DNA of 64,000 bases from Sulfuricurvum sp. PC08-66 (GTDB lineage: Bacteria; Campylobacterota; Campylobacteria; Campylobacterales; Sulfurimonadaceae), in NCBI GenBank assembly GCA_000830255.1, contig JQIT01000002.1, positions 425,507 to 489,506 of the forward strand, in the 5' to 3' direction. Below are positions 44,119-53,520 of the stretch, piece after piece. A model generated the notes under the pieces. The model was not told the DNA's origin, ran no database searches, and saw only the letters and a list, made by a program, of their open reading frames with translations. The position numbers and the translations under genes are program-made. How positions within the stretch are numbered: position 1 is the first letter of the stretch; every line of letters begins with the position of its first letter.

Positions 44119-45462
44119 ATGGCGATGAAACTTTTTGGCACCGACGGGGTACGTGGAGAGGCGGGTAGCTACCTCACTCCTATGCTTGCTATGCGTCTAG
44201 CGATGGCTGCGGGTATCTATTTCAAAGCTCACAGTACCACCAACAAAATTTTGATTGGCAAAGATACGCGAAAATCGGGCTACATGATAGAAAATGCCAT
44301 TGTCAGTGGTCTGACTGCCATTGGTTACGATGTAATTCAAATTGGTCCTATGCCCACACCTGCTGTAGCCTTTATCACCGAAAATATGCGCTGTGACGCA
44401 GGTATCATGATAAGTGCGAGCCACAACGCATTTGAAGATAACGGCATCAAATTTTTCGATGCGCATGGCAACAAATTTAGCCAAGAGGTCGAAGCCCACA
44501 TCGAAGCCATCTACGCAGATAATGCACAAATCGATGCCGCATTGGTAACAGGCAAAGCGATGGGTGCAGCCAAACGTATCGATGATGTCATCGGACGTTA
44601 TATCGTACAGCTCAAAAGCTCTTTTCCCAAACATCTCACACTTCATGGGCTACGCATCATCCTTGATACGGCCAACGGTGCGGCGTACAAAGTTGCGCCT
44701 ACCATACTAGAGGAGTTAGGCGCTGAAGTCATCACCATCCACAACCGTCCCAATGGCTACAACATAAACGACGAATGCGGTGCGCTTCACACCAAAGAGC
44801 TTCAAGAAAAGGTGCGTGAATTACGCGCAGATATTGGTATCGCTCTGGATGGTGATGCAGACAGATTGGTCGTGGTCGATGAACAAGGCGAAGTGGTCGA
44901 TGGCGACCAGCTTATGGGTGCATTGGCACACCACCTCAAAACCCAAAACCGTCTCAAAGGCGATGCAATGGTCGCAACGGTCATGAGCAATATGGGACTC
45001 CAAGAGTACCTAGGGCGTCACGACATTCAACTCTATCGCAGCGATGTAGGAGACAAAAATGTCCTCGAAGTGATGATGGAGAAAAAAATCAATTTTGGCG
45101 GCGAGCAAAGCGGTCACATCATCATGCATGACTACGCCAAAACAGGCGATGGATTGGCAGCAGCGTTGCAAACCTTGGCGCTGTTACTCACCCACAAAGG
45201 CAAAGCAAGCAAACTCTTGCGTCCCTTCGCACTCTATCCTCAAAAATTGGTCAACATCAAAGTCTCACACAAGCCACCCTTGGGGAGCATCGAGGGGTTG
45301 GCATCGATGCTCTCTGAGATAGAGAAATTAGGAATGCGTCATCTTATTCGCTATTCAGGAACGGAAAACAAACTTCGTCTGCTTTTGGAAGGTAAAGATG
45401 GCAAGCTTTTGGAGAGTACGATGCAACGCCTCGAAGCATTTTGTACAAAAGCCTTGGCATGA
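44119..45462 (+). CDS. glmM: Phosphoglucosamine mutase
   Basis: GlmM converts glucosamine-6-phosphate to glucosamine-1-phosphate for UDP-GlcNAc synthesis. The 447-residue protein has [13 protein letters not shown], the phosphoserine loop [17 protein letters not shown], the metal loop [21 protein letters not shown] and the C-terminal [13 protein letters not shown]. The start at 44119 has GGAG ten bases before it; an upstream in-frame ATG adds unconserved residues. It overlaps lspA by four bases. Confidence 0.96.
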   Translation: MAMKLFGTDGVRGEAGSYLTPMLAMRLAMAAGIYFKAHSTTNKILIGKDTRKSGYMIENAIVSGLTAIGYDVIQIGPMPTPAVAFITENMRCDAGIMISASHNAFEDNGIKFFDAHGNKFSQEVEAHIEAIYADNAQIDAALVTGKAMGAAKRIDDVIGRYIVQLKSSFPKHLTLHGLRIILDTANGAAYKVAPTILEELGAEVITIHNRPNGYNINDECGALHTKELQEKVRELRADIGIALDGDADRLVVVDEQGEVVDGDQLMGALAHHLKTQNRLKGDAMVATVMSNMGLQEYLGRHDIQLYRSDVGDKNVLEVMMEKKINFGGEQSGHIIMHDYAKTGDGLAAALQTLALLLTHKGKASKLLRPFALYPQKLVNIKVSHKPPLGSIEGLASMLSEIEKLGMRHLIRYSGTENKLRLLLEGKDGKLLESTMQRLEAFCTKALA

Positions 45463-45914
45463 GTAGCAAAAGAGCACTGACGGTAGGTCTTTTGGCTTTT
45501 GCCCTTATTTTTGCTATCGACCAATATATCAAAACGCTCTTCGTCGAGGGATTTCGCTGGTACAGTGACTATATCGATTTGATTTTGGTCTACAACCATG
45601 GCGTGGCATTTGGGAGTTTTGCCTTTTTGGCAGAAAACCTCAAATATATCCAAATCGCCCTACTCGTAGGTGTGGTCGTCTATGTCATCAAAACACGAGC
45701 GACACTCTATGCAGGACCTGTGGGAATTTTGCTGGGTGCTGGAAGTTCCAATATTTTTGACCGTTTTATACATGGGGGAGTGGTCGATTATATTTTTTAT
45801 CACCACTGGTTCGATTTCGCAGTCTTCAATTTCGCCGATGTGATGATAGATGTCGCAATCGTTTGGATACTTCTGCTCAACTATCTCTCGACACGCAAAA
45901 ACGAAAGAATTTAA
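45459..45914 (+). CDS. lspA: Lipoprotein signal peptidase
   Basis: LspA is an inner-membrane aspartyl protease that removes signal peptides from prolipoproteins. The 151-residue protein has four membrane helices and both Asp motifs: [15 protein letters not shown] and [23 protein letters not shown] is the usual NxGxAF region. The ATGA overlap with glmM shows translational coupling. The start MSSKRAL was chosen over an internal glmM start. Confidence 0.95.
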   Translation: MSSKRALTVGLLAFALIFAIDQYIKTLFVEGFRWYSDYIDLILVYNHGVAFGSFAFLAENLKYIQIALLVGVVVYVIKTRATLYAGPVGILLGAGSSNIFDRFIHGGVVDYIFYHHWFDFAVFNFADVMIDVAIVWILLLNYLSTRKNERI

Positions 45915-45948
45915 GTTTTTTTGGCTACAATTGCACCCTACAAAAAAG

Positions 45949-46024
45949 GGTCGCATAGCTCAGTTGGTAGAGCACTACCTCGACAAGGTAGTGGTCACAG
46001 GTTCGAATCCTGTTGCGACCACCA
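45949..46024 (+). tRNA. tRNA-Val (anticodon GAC) with C at position 33
   Basis: The cloverleaf is complete: acceptor GGTCGCA/TGCGACC, D stem GCTC/GAGC, anticodon stem CTACC/GGTAG, T stem ACAGG/CCTGT, and encoded CCA. The anticodon loop reads TCGACAA, so anticodon GAC is preceded by C33 where almost all elongator tRNAs have U33. The other six tRNA genes of the window keep U33. It lies 35 bases after lspA. Confidence 0.94.
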
Positions 46025-46032
46025 CCCTTTTC

Positions 46033-47325
46033 TCACTTTTGAAACTTTTTCACCACTAACTCTTCTAGCCCATCAAACAACTGCATCGTTGCCGCTTCGA
46101 TACTTTCAATCGCTTTGAGTGTTTTTGCACTATCGACATGCCCATTTTTGACAATATCGTTGAGAATTTCACTCACTTTTTGGTGCACCATCGCATGTGG
46201 AGCTACCAAGTCGCCGTACCCTTTGAGGCTGCCAAAATGCTCTTTGCCGTAGTTGTCATACCATTTGCCCAATCGACAATCGGTATGCGTAGTCACATGG
46301 ACACCCTCATGCTCATTTACATTGAAAATTTTGGCGTAGTTAGTGACCTTGAAGAGAATATGGTCAATCTCGACCAAGGAGACAAAGAGACGCTCAGAGG
46401 CAAAATTGACCACATCGCTAGTCTCATGCGCTTTTTGGTCAAGCGACTTGGTCGTAAGCTGTAGTGCATCTGTTTTGGTTTTGGATTGGGTTGTGAGCTC
46501 TTTGGAGTAGAGCGCTTTGGATTTTATCTCTTCGACACTTTTGTTGAGGTGGACAATAATTTCGGTGATATCTTCCGCAGAGTCTTGCGTCGATTCGGCG
46601 AGTTTACGTACCTCATCGGCTACGACCGCAAACCCCTTGCCATACTCACCTGCGCGTGCCGCTTCGATAGCTGCATTGAGTGCGAGTAGATTGGTACGCT
46701 CTGCAATCTCTTTGATAAGCGCCATAGTGTCGTTAATCTCGACCGCATTTTCAGAGAGTTGTTCAATCTCTTTGACCGTCTCATCCATCGAGGCGGTGAG
46801 TTGGTGCATCGAGTGGTCCATCTCCTCGATATTGTGACTCATCGATTTGGACTCTTGGGCGGTGAAATTGGCATTGGTCACGACCTGTTTGAGCAGCTCT
46901 GTATTCTCAAGCACCTTTTTTTGGACATACGCGAGATTGTTGGCTAGCCACCCCTCATTGACCTGCTCGATAGACTCTTTGAGCTTGAAATTGTGCGAAG
47001 CTTGAATGCCATTGACCAGTGTCTGTCCTACGCCATCGATGACAAGTGCCATCTTCATAAAATCGCCCTGCATCCCTTCGGTGTAGATTTTGGTCTCGTG
47101 GTTGCCGTTGGAGAGTTGTGCGATAACTGCCGCAGAGTTTTTGACAAACGACTCCATTTGGTCTGCCGCGCTGTTGAGTGCATGTGCCACAATTGCCAAG
47201 GAGTCACCCTCATTAATTTGTGTAATACGAGCACTCAAAACCCCTTTTTCCATCGATTTTGACATCGTCAAAATTTGCTCCAATAGCTGCTTGTGGCTAT
47301 CCGAAAAATCGTCAAACATTCCCAT
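46033..47325 (-). CDS. Soluble chemoreceptor with C-terminal CZB zinc domain
   Basis: The 430-residue methyl-accepting protein has no membrane segment. The signalling hairpin tip is intact: [29 protein letters not shown]. The C-terminus (about 315-425) is a CZB domain with HILFKVTNY, a TDCRLGKWY Cys-containing core and HAMVHQ, which bind zinc and in relatives sense hypochlorous acid or zinc. The N-terminus (about 1-120) is helical and HAMP-like. It is the last gene of a cheV-PAS-receptor operon, so it may receive input from the PAS protein. The ribosome-binding site is AAAAGGAG. Confidence 0.92.
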   Translation of the reverse strand: MGMFDDFSDSHKQLLEQILTMSKSMEKGVLSARITQINEGDSLAIVAHALNSAADQMESFVKNSAAVIAQLSNGNHETKIYTEGMQGDFMKMALVIDGVGQTLVNGIQASHNFKLKESIEQVNEGWLANNLAYVQKKVLENTELLKQVVTNANFTAQESKSMSHNIEEMDHSMHQLTASMDETVKEIEQLSENAVEINDTMALIKEIAERTNLLALNAAIEAARAGEYGKGFAVVADEVRKLAESTQDSAEDITEIIVHLNKSVEEIKSKALYSKELTTQSKTKTDALQLTTKSLDQKAHETSDVVNFASERLFVSLVEIDHILFKVTNYAKIFNVNEHEGVHVTTHTDCRLGKWYDNYGKEHFGSLKGYGDLVAPHAMVHQKVSEILNDIVKNGHVDSAKTLKAIESIEAATMQLFDGLEELVVKKFQK

Positions 47326-47337
47326 AGTGTGCTCCTT

Positions 47338-47868
47338 TTATGCTTGGTTTTGTAATTGAAAGAGATAAGCCTCGTAGTGAGACGCCTTTTGTGTCACATG
47401 CGTTTCCAAATGCGCTACAGCCGTTGGAATATCATAAGCAATTTCAAGATTTTTGAGTTTTTCATAGAGCGGCTCTATATCGAGTAGCGCTTTTTGGTTG
47501 GGGGCGCGGCGCTCCGAGTGATACCCTATCACATTGCCTTTGGCATCCAAATCGGGCACCACATAGGCAAATGTCCAATAAAAATCACCCTCTTTGGTGA
47601 GGTTTTTGACATAGGCATGCACCGAAAGACCCTTTTGCAACTGCTCCCACATGAGATGAAAAATGGCTCTAGGCATATCAGGGTGTCGAATAATATTGTG
47701 CGGTTTTCCGACTAGCTCTTGCGTAGTGTAATTGGCTATGCGCAAAAATGCGGGATTGGCGTAGGTGATTGTCCCTTTGAGGTCGGTTTTTGAGACGATA
47801 AGTTCGCTTTTGCTTAGCCACTTTTGAGCGTGTCCTAGTGCTTTGTCGTAGCGATTGTAATCAAACAT
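47338..47868 (-). CDS. PAS-domain redox sensor, Aer/CetB type
   Basis: The 176-residue protein is a single PAS domain (about 15-130) with the Aer-type sequence NPAFLRIANYT, LVGKPHNIIRHPDMP, followed by KNLTKEGDFYWTFAYVVP and a helical tail. This version binds FAD in Aer and is the CetB sensor of energy taxis in Campylobacter, which works with a separate receptor protein. Its start overlaps the cheV stop by eight bases, and the receptor gene follows after 12 bases, matching a split PAS/receptor pair. Confidence 0.88.
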   Translation of the reverse strand: MFDYNRYDKALGHAQKWLSKSELIVSKTDLKGTITYANPAFLRIANYTTQELVGKPHNIIRHPDMPRAIFHLMWEQLQKGLSVHAYVKNLTKEGDFYWTFAYVVPDLDAKGNVIGYHSERRAPNQKALLDIEPLYEKLKNLEIAYDIPTAVAHLETHVTQKASHYEAYLFQLQNQA

Positions 47869-48910
47869 CTTTGCCCTCCATAAGTGCTTTTACGGCACGG
47901 TAAATTTTGACGGGCTCTGTTTTGGGGATGAAGAGATCGACACCCATATCTTCGAGTTTTTTGACCACACCGATATTGCTCATCGAGGTATTGACGATAA
48001 CAGGAATGGCGCTGTTTAGCTCTGTTTTGACAAAATTGACCACTTGAAAACCATCCATCAAAGGCATCTCAATATCGGTGATGACGCATCCCAAACGCTT
48101 GGCAATATCGGGCGATTTGATTGCCCATGTGTGAAACTCCATGCCGTTACGGAAATAGTGTATATCGAGCTTGGTTTTATCAAGCGTTTTGTGCAAAATC
48201 GTCGTGGCAACAGGAGAGTCTTCGCATACGACCAAAATTTTGTCGCTCTTAATAGGCATCACCGCTTCAAACTCATCGAGCTCCGCAATTTTGCGTTGGG
48301 TAATGCTGGGGAAAATATCCTCTAGCATCTGCTCTACATCGATAACAAAACAGATTTTTTCACCCTCACTGCTCTTCTCAGTGCGACCCAAAGAGCTCAA
48401 ATCGATTTTTTTGGTCTCGCGCTTGATTTTGCTACGGCGGCGACGTGAGCGGCGTATCTCTTGATTGGGTTGGATACGGGTGATATAAGTAAGCTTAGAG
48501 TCAGTGGTAGAGGGGCGCTCTAGCTCTTCGGAGTGTTTGGATGCAATCATCAAAATCTTTTTGACAGGAAACGCTATGAGATTTTGATTGAACTCACAAA
48601 CGATAAAAATATCGAAATTACGCAGGTCATTTTCGTTGCTGTCGTGCTGTCCCATCCATTTGGCCAAATTGACCACAGGAAAAGACTCCCCACGAAGTAC
48701 CGCGATGCCCATCTGGTAGGGATTCTCACTCAATCCATGCGTCACTTGGGCATCTTTTATCATGGCAAACTCTTTGATTTTGGCGATATTGATACCGTAT
48801 ATCACCTCATCTACTGTCTGAAATGCAGCAATTTGCATAATGTTTTGCTTGTGGGACATCGTCATGCCCTCAAGGTCACTGAGCAACTTACTGCGTCTGC
48901 GTTCGTCCAT
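47861..48910 (-). CDS. cheV: Chemotaxis coupling protein CheV
   Basis: CheV joins receptors to CheA through a CheW-like domain and is adjusted by a phosphorylated receiver. The 349-residue protein has CheW features (YGINIAKIKEF, GIAVLRGESFPVVNLAKWMG) up to about residue 215. The receiver starts near 225 with ILVVCEDSPVATTIL, phospho-Asp in VITDIEMPLMDGFQVV and a K-containing FIPKTEP. A strongly basic insertion (RRSRRRRSKIKRETKK, near 150-170) interrupts the CheW part, which is unusual. The operon start has GGAGGATGCA before the ATG. Confidence 0.93.
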   Translation of the reverse strand: MDERRRSKLLSDLEGMTMSHKQNIMQIAAFQTVDEVIYGINIAKIKEFAMIKDAQVTHGLSENPYQMGIAVLRGESFPVVNLAKWMGQHDSNENDLRNFDIFIVCEFNQNLIAFPVKKILMIASKHSEELERPSTTDSKLTYITRIQPNQEIRRSRRRRSKIKRETKKIDLSSLGRTEKSSEGEKICFVIDVEQMLEDIFPSITQRKIAELDEFEAVMPIKSDKILVVCEDSPVATTILHKTLDKTKLDIHYFRNGMEFHTWAIKSPDIAKRLGCVITDIEMPLMDGFQVVNFVKTELNSAIPVIVNTSMSNIGVVKKLEDMGVDLFIPKTEPVKIYRAVKALMEGKDV

Positions 48911-48985
48911 TGCATCCTCCTTACAAAGTGTTTAAGAAATTATTCTAACACACTAATATAATTTTGACGCTACGAAGACTAAGCT

Positions 48986-49147
48986 CTATCGCATTGAGTA
49001 ATAGGCTTTGCTACTTTCGTGCAATGTACTTAGCTTTTGCTCCTCTTCTGCGAGGCTTTGGGTCAGGGCATCGACGCTCTGAAAAAGGGTCATCGCCACG
49101 ACCATTACACTTCCTACTAACATTACTATTCGCAACGAAATACGCAT
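48986..49147 (-). CDS. Small membrane protein of unknown function (53 aa)
   Basis: This short gene starts 11 bases after the TraB/GumN stop on the same strand. The ATG at 49145-49147 is preceded by AGGGG at a suitable distance. The predicted 53-residue protein begins MRISLRIVMLVGSVMVVAM, one clear transmembrane helix or uncleaved signal, followed by an acidic amphipathic helix (LAEEEQKLSTLHESSK) that could form a short coiled coil. I do not recognise a family. The ribosome-binding site, hydrophobic-then-amphipathic order and position suggest a real gene, possibly cotranscribed with the TraB-like gene. Confidence 0.5.
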   Translation of the reverse strand: MRISLRIVMLVGSVMVVAMTLFQSVDALTQSLAEEEQKLSTLHESSKAYYSMR

Positions 49148-49158
49148 TGAGTACACCC

Positions 49159-50064
49159 CTAAAAGTTTGTACTATTATCGTCACTTCTCTTTTTGAGTGT
49201 ATAGTCGATGACTGTTTTACCTTCGTTTTGCAGTTGCGCGATGATGCCATCTTCACCCAGTAGATGCGCCAATCCCACGATGACAAAATAGTTTTGACCC
49301 TTTTTGTTGTTGAGGTATCGATTGATTTTTTGGGTCATTTTGCTGTTACGTGCTTTGAGCAGTATCTCCTCTACACTTGCATAGGTGCGCATCGGTGTCA
49401 AAATCTCTTCGCTGAAAAAATCTGCATCCCCCTCTTGCCATGCACCAAAGAGCTTTTCGTAATCGCTGCGTGTGGCATTGGTCTCCTCCAATATCATCGC
49501 CATAAGCTCCTCTTGGTAGGTCGCATTCCCCTCACGCAAAAAGGCGATTTGTTGACCTGCGCTCTCTAGGGCGTAGGTGGACTTGTTGTGTTGTTGCGCT
49601 TTACGCCAAAAATACATATCGATACCGTGCGTAGGGGTGTACCCTAACGCCATGATATGTACGCTCTCTAGCATCACTCCCGCCGCCCACGGTGCAAAAC
49701 CGTCCATGCTTTTCCCCTCCAACCCAAGCGTACGCAAACGCTCCTGCAACACGGCGTAGTGCTCTACATCGAGGTGATTGGAGAGAGTGTCGTTGGACTC
49801 CAAGCGTGCATCATCCAGCAACGCCTCTTGCATCGCCACCGTCGTAGCATCATCGAGCAAAATCTCCAACACGAGATAGTCACTCTTCTCAAACGCCTCT
49901 TCGATAGTGCTACTCAAGGGAAAAAGCTGCGGTTTACCCACGTGAATCGAGCCTAGGAGATAAACAGTGCTACCTGTAGGGGTACGCACCTCCCACAGCA
50001 TATCCGCCGCCCAAACAAAAGTGATACTCAAAGCCCAGAGCAAAAAAAGGAGGCGCTGTTTCAT
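49159..50064 (-). CDS. TraB/GumN-family secreted protein
   Basis: The 301-residue protein has a signal peptide ([15 protein letters not shown]) and the TraB/PrgY/GumN domain: [18 protein letters not shown] (the GxxH motif), [19 protein letters not shown] with a conserved Asp, and the C-terminal [16 protein letters not shown] (second GxxH). Members are thought to be metal-dependent hydrolases related to the Tiki proteases, but the substrate is unknown. Both His motifs are intact. A short coding sequence follows on the same strand. Confidence 0.88.
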   Translation of the reverse strand: MKQRLLFLLWALSITFVWAADMLWEVRTPTGSTVYLLGSIHVGKPQLFPLSSTIEEAFEKSDYLVLEILLDDATTVAMQEALLDDARLESNDTLSNHLDVEHYAVLQERLRTLGLEGKSMDGFAPWAAGVMLESVHIMALGYTPTHGIDMYFWRKAQQHNKSTYALESAGQQIAFLREGNATYQEELMAMILEETNATRSDYEKLFGAWQEGDADFFSEEILTPMRTYASVEEILLKARNSKMTQKINRYLNNKKGQNYFVIVGLAHLLGEDGIIAQLQNEGKTVIDYTLKKRSDDNSTNF

Positions 50065-50144
50065 CGATACGGTTCCTAGAAAAATTTCTCTATTTTAGCT
50101 TACCCAAGTATAATTATCTACTTTTTTCAAAAGGCTCTTCCCCC

Positions 50145-51167
50145 ATGAACCGTAAGAAAATTTACAACCCCAACTCCACCGAAACGGCAAAAGCACGACA
50201 AATTTTTGGCGGCAATCCTACGGGTATTTTTGAACTCAATGACATTAAATTCCAATGGGCATACAATCTTTGGGAGATGATGCTCAACAACACGTGGTTC
50301 CCCAAAGAGGTCGATATGACCCAAGATGCACGTGATTACGGTATCTTGACCAACGAAGAGAAAAATGCCTACGACAAGGCATTGGCGCAACTTATTTTTA
50401 TGGACTCCTTACAAACCAACAACGTCATCGACAACGTCAACCCCTACGTCACCAGCCCCGAAATCAACCTCATTTTGGTACGCCAAAGCTTTGAAGAGGC
50501 GTTGCACTCCCAAAGCTACGCCGTCATGGTCGATAGCATCTCGCACAACTCCAAAGATATCTATGAGTTGTGGCGCAAAGATATGATGCTTCGCCACAAA
50601 AACGACGCCATTGCCAACGTCTACGAAGAACTGTCCAAAAACCCAACAGAGCATAATCTCGTCAAATCCTTTTTTGCCAACCAAATCTTGGAAGGCATCT
50701 ATTTTTACAGCGGGTTTGCCTACCTCTATACCCTAGCGCGCTCAGGCAAGATGCTAGGAAGTGCGCAAATGATTCGATTTATCCAACGCGACGAAGTGAC
50801 GCACCTACTCATCTACCAAAACATGATCAACTCCCTCAAAAAAGATCGCCCAGACCTCTTCACACGTACCCTTGAAGAGGAGGTCATCGAGATGTTCAAA
50901 AAAGCAGTCGAACTCGAAACAGGATGGGGACACTACATCACGCAAGGGCAAATTTTGGGTCTGACTAACGACATCTTGACCCAATATATCCAACACCTCG
51001 CCGACCAACGTCTCGCCGCGGTGGGCATGGCCAAACTCTATAATGTTGACAATCCTATCAAATGGGTCGAAGATTTTGCCAAATTCAACGACCAAAAGAC
51101 CAACTTCTTCGAAGGCACCGTCACCAACTACTCCAAAGGTAGTCTCGAATTCGACGATGACTGGTAA
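50145..51167 (+). CDS. nrdB: Class I ribonucleotide reductase small subunit
   Basis: NrdB supplies the tyrosyl radical for deoxyribonucleotide synthesis. The 340-residue protein carries the di-iron ligands: Asp in LIFMDSLQ, Glu and His in [11 protein letters not shown], Glu in FANQILEG and RDEVTHL. The radical Tyr is present in HSQSY (Phe in class Ic enzymes), so it is the classical tyrosyl type. The ending LEFDDDW resembles the C-terminal docking tail for NrdA. The nrdA gene is not adjacent. The following gene overlaps by 11 bases. Confidence 0.96.
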   Translation: MNRKKIYNPNSTETAKARQIFGGNPTGIFELNDIKFQWAYNLWEMMLNNTWFPKEVDMTQDARDYGILTNEEKNAYDKALAQLIFMDSLQTNNVIDNVNPYVTSPEINLILVRQSFEEALHSQSYAVMVDSISHNSKDIYELWRKDMMLRHKNDAIANVYEELSKNPTEHNLVKSFFANQILEGIYFYSGFAYLYTLARSGKMLGSAQMIRFIQRDEVTHLLIYQNMINSLKKDRPDLFTRTLEEEVIEMFKKAVELETGWGHYITQGQILGLTNDILTQYIQHLADQRLAAVGMAKLYNVDNPIKWVEDFAKFNDQKTNFFEGTVTNYSKGSLEFDDDW

Positions 51168-51858
51168 CAGGGCGCTCATACCTTTGCGCTTTGGCGTAAA
51201 GGGTGAGGATTTTCATGCTTCTTTGCGTCTACTCATCGAGGCTATCGATGCCACGCCTATCGATGCTATTGTCGTAACGCCTGAAGTAGCCCTGACCAAT
51301 TTCGACTACGCCCATTTCGATATAGCTGCGGCAATGGCGCCTCTCATCGATGAGGCACTTTTGAGATTGAGTAGTTCGCGCACTCTCCTCACGACCCGTA
51401 TCGACACACACGAGGGTAAATTTTACAACCGTGCAGTGGTCTACCATCGAGGGGCAATTGTGCACACCCAAGCCAAGCACAAGCTCTTCACACTTGGACG
51501 TGAGAGAGAGTACTTCGCCCCTGCGTCTCTGGAGGATATTCATCTCTTTGACATCGATGGGATACGTGTAGGAATTTTGATATGCTTCGAGCTTCGATTC
51601 ACACCGCTTTGGGAGAGACTACGAGGCGCTGATATGATTCTCGTGCCTGCCCAATGGGGTAGCTTGCGCTCTGCCCATTTTGCGGTACTTTCGCAAGCCC
51701 TTGCCATCGCCAACCAGTGCTACGTCATCGCCAGCGACAGCGCCAACAGCGACTGCACCGCCCAACACTTCGTCTGGGCGCCCGATGGCACAACCGCCAC
51801 ACATTTCGAACCCGATGCGATTGCTACGATGCGTCGCTATATCAACACAGGTATCTAA
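51157..51858 (+). CDS. Carbon-nitrogen hydrolase (nitrilase superfamily)
   Basis: The 233-residue protein has the Glu-Lys-Cys triad: [11 protein letters not shown] (Glu), [14 protein letters not shown] (Lys) and [10 protein letters not shown] (Cys). It belongs to the nitrilase superfamily, but the substrate is not readable; an omega-amidase (Nit2/YafV-like) or ureidopropionase-type role is possible. The ATG at 51157 overlaps the nrdB end, suggesting coupling, while the next gene (pcm) starts five bases after its stop. The region is compact with no visible promoter. Confidence 0.86.
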   Translation: MTGNRALIPLRFGVKGEDFHASLRLLIEAIDATPIDAIVVTPEVALTNFDYAHFDIAAAMAPLIDEALLRLSSSRTLLTTRIDTHEGKFYNRAVVYHRGAIVHTQAKHKLFTLGREREYFAPASLEDIHLFDIDGIRVGILICFELRFTPLWERLRGADMILVPAQWGSLRSAHFAVLSQALAIANQCYVIASDSANSDCTAQHFVWAPDGTTATHFEPDAIATMRRYINTGI

Positions 51859-51862
51859 GACC

Positions 51863-52501
51863 ATGGACAAACTCACCGCCACCAAAAACCTGCGCCTCGC
51901 CCAAGAGATAGCCAAACAGGTCGATATCGATGAGCGTATTATTGGCGCCTTTGCTAGCATCAACCGTGAGCTTTTTGTCCCCAACGGCTTCAAAAATTCC
52001 GCCTACAAACTCGACGCACTTCCCATCGGTGCCAAACAATGGATAAGCTCCCCCGTGACGGTAGCCAAAATGACACAATATCTTTTCCTACGTAATGCCG
52101 ATAGCGTCCTCGAAATTGGATGTGGTTCAGGCTACCAAGCGGCGATTTTGAGCAAACTCGTACGCCGTGTCTGCACGATAGAGCGTATCGAACCACTCCT
52201 ACGCGAAGCTACAGAGCGGTTTCGCACGCTAGGACTGCACAATATTTTTGCCAAGGCAGGTGATGGTCAAGAGGGGTGGTCACGCTATGCCCCCTACGAC
52301 CGTATCCTCTTTTCTGCGGCACCTTCACATATCCCCCAAGCCCTCATCGACCAGCTCGTCGAGGGTGGCATCATCATCGCACCCCTGCAACAAGGCAATG
52401 CCCAAATCATCACCCGCATGGTCAAAGAGGGCAATCGACTCATCTCCACCCCTATCGAAGCGTGTGAATTTGTCCCTGTTGTAGATGGCGTAGAGCGTTA
52501 A
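51863..52501 (+). CDS. pcm: Protein-L-isoaspartate O-methyltransferase
   Basis: Pcm repairs isoaspartyl residues in aged proteins using SAM. The 212-residue protein has INRELFVPNGFKNSAY, the substrate loop QWISSPVTVAKM, the SAM motif VLEIGCGSGYQAAIL and the motif RILFSAAPSHIPQALIDQL. It is full length. It is the last gene of the nrdB/hydrolase/pcm run, and its stop overlaps the stop of the convergent DUF429 gene by four bases. Confidence 0.95.
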   Translation: MDKLTATKNLRLAQEIAKQVDIDERIIGAFASINRELFVPNGFKNSAYKLDALPIGAKQWISSPVTVAKMTQYLFLRNADSVLEIGCGSGYQAAILSKLVRRVCTIERIEPLLREATERFRTLGLHNIFAKAGDGQEGWSRYAPYDRILFSAAPSHIPQALIDQLVEGGIIIAPLQQGNAQIITRMVKEGNRLISTPIEACEFVPVVDGVER

Positions 52502-53214
52502 AACGGTGTGACAAAAAGCCCCTCTTGGCTACTGCCGTAGTGCTTGGAGAGGGCAGGATAGGCGTGGGCAAAATAGGCAGTGTAGGCGCAAGTAACTGCA
52601 TCGAGGCTATCTTCATAGGCTTTGAGGTGTTGCCCTTTGAGTGTAGCTGTATCGATAGAGAGCATCGCATGGGGCGCGATAGCTTCGCGTAGATAGCCTT
52701 GGTAGCGTGTGAGGGCTTGACGTATTGCGGCTACGCTACGACCCTTTTTGCGCTTGTAGGGCAATATACCGCCATTGTGAAACGCCACCGCGATGGTGGC
52801 ATGGGGATAGACCTCAAAAAGATTGAGCGCGTTTGTCGTCCCGATAGCAAACCCCACCTCTTGGAGATGGCTCACCAAAATTTCACCCTTGATAGCCCCA
52901 AATTGGCGGTATAAAAGGGTGCGATTGACAGGAAGCATACTGATTTTGGCAGGGGCGAAATCGCGGTTGAATTGGCGCTCGATGTCACGATTACCCGTCG
53001 CATTGGGCACGCGTAGTGGCGCATCGAAGCCAACGTAGAGCTGATAATAGAGACTCATAAGGCGCAGACGCTTGACGATAGCACCATCATCGACCATTTC
53101 TAGCGTCTCGATAGCCAAGCCTCCCTCGACGGTGGGTTTGAGGACACAAAAAGCGCTCTCTTTGCCCATCGACCATGCCAAATCGATGCCTACATAACGA
53201 AGAGGTTTTTGCAT
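52498..53214 (-). CDS. DUF429 RNase H-fold protein
   Basis: The 238-residue protein has the DUF429 pattern: VGIDLAWSMGK near the start, VGFDAPLRVPNATGNRDIERQ, FEVYPHATIAVAF and LKAYEDSLDAVTCAYTA at the C-terminus. Asp residues in GIDLA, FDAPL and DSLDA suggest an RNase H-like active site. No function is established for the family. The gene is convergent with pcm and divergent from the SRP RNA gene. Confidence 0.82.
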   Translation of the reverse strand: MQKPLRYVGIDLAWSMGKESAFCVLKPTVEGGLAIETLEMVDDGAIVKRLRLMSLYYQLYVGFDAPLRVPNATGNRDIERQFNRDFAPAKISMLPVNRTLLYRQFGAIKGEILVSHLQEVGFAIGTTNALNLFEVYPHATIAVAFHNGGILPYKRKKGRSVAAIRQALTRYQGYLREAIAPHAMLSIDTATLKGQHLKAYEDSLDAVTCAYTAYFAHAYPALSKHYGSSQEGLFVTPF

Positions 53215-53234
53215 AAATTTGGCTCCTTGGGATA

Positions 53235-53263
53235 TTGCGCTTGGGCGTGGTGTGTGGTATAAT
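53235..53263 (+). promoter_or_regulatory. Promoter of the SRP RNA gene
   Basis: TTGCGC (53235-53240) and TATAAT (53258-53263) are separated by 17 bases. Transcription would begin near 53270, about 35 bases before the SRP hairpin, so a short 5' leader containing AACAG-TTGAGA-CTGTT is expected and is probably trimmed. Confidence 0.65.
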
Positions 53264-53306
53264 CCGCCTCCACATCAAAAGCACTGAGAACAGTTGAGAC
53301 TGTTTT

Positions 53307-53420
53307 GAGTGCTTCTCTTCAGACCTGTGCGACAGGCCCTTGGGGCACTGGGTCAGGGTGGGAACACAGCAGCCTCCCTCCTGGGTTTGGGCGCCGCAGC
53401 CATCTGGAGAGGAGTACCTC
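53307..53420 (+). ncRNA. ffs: Signal recognition particle RNA (4.5S type)
   Basis: The conserved domain IV core GGGTCAGG...GGAA...AGCAGCC is present at about 53350-53373, the Ffh-binding hairpin. The flanks pair over a long distance: GAGTGCTTCTCTTCAGA (53307-53323) with TCTGGAGAGGAGTACCTC (53403-53420). A T-rich run (TCTTTCTTTT) follows as terminator. The size of about 114 bases fits the small bacterial SRP RNA without an Alu domain. The ends are estimated from the base pairing. Confidence 0.93.
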
Positions 53421-53520
53421 TTTCTTTTAGCGCATTTTATCCCTTTTACCCTTTTGGCACCTCTTGTTATTCATCGCAAACCCCTAACGCCCTACACGAA
53501 TTTTCTATAAAAAAGCTTCA

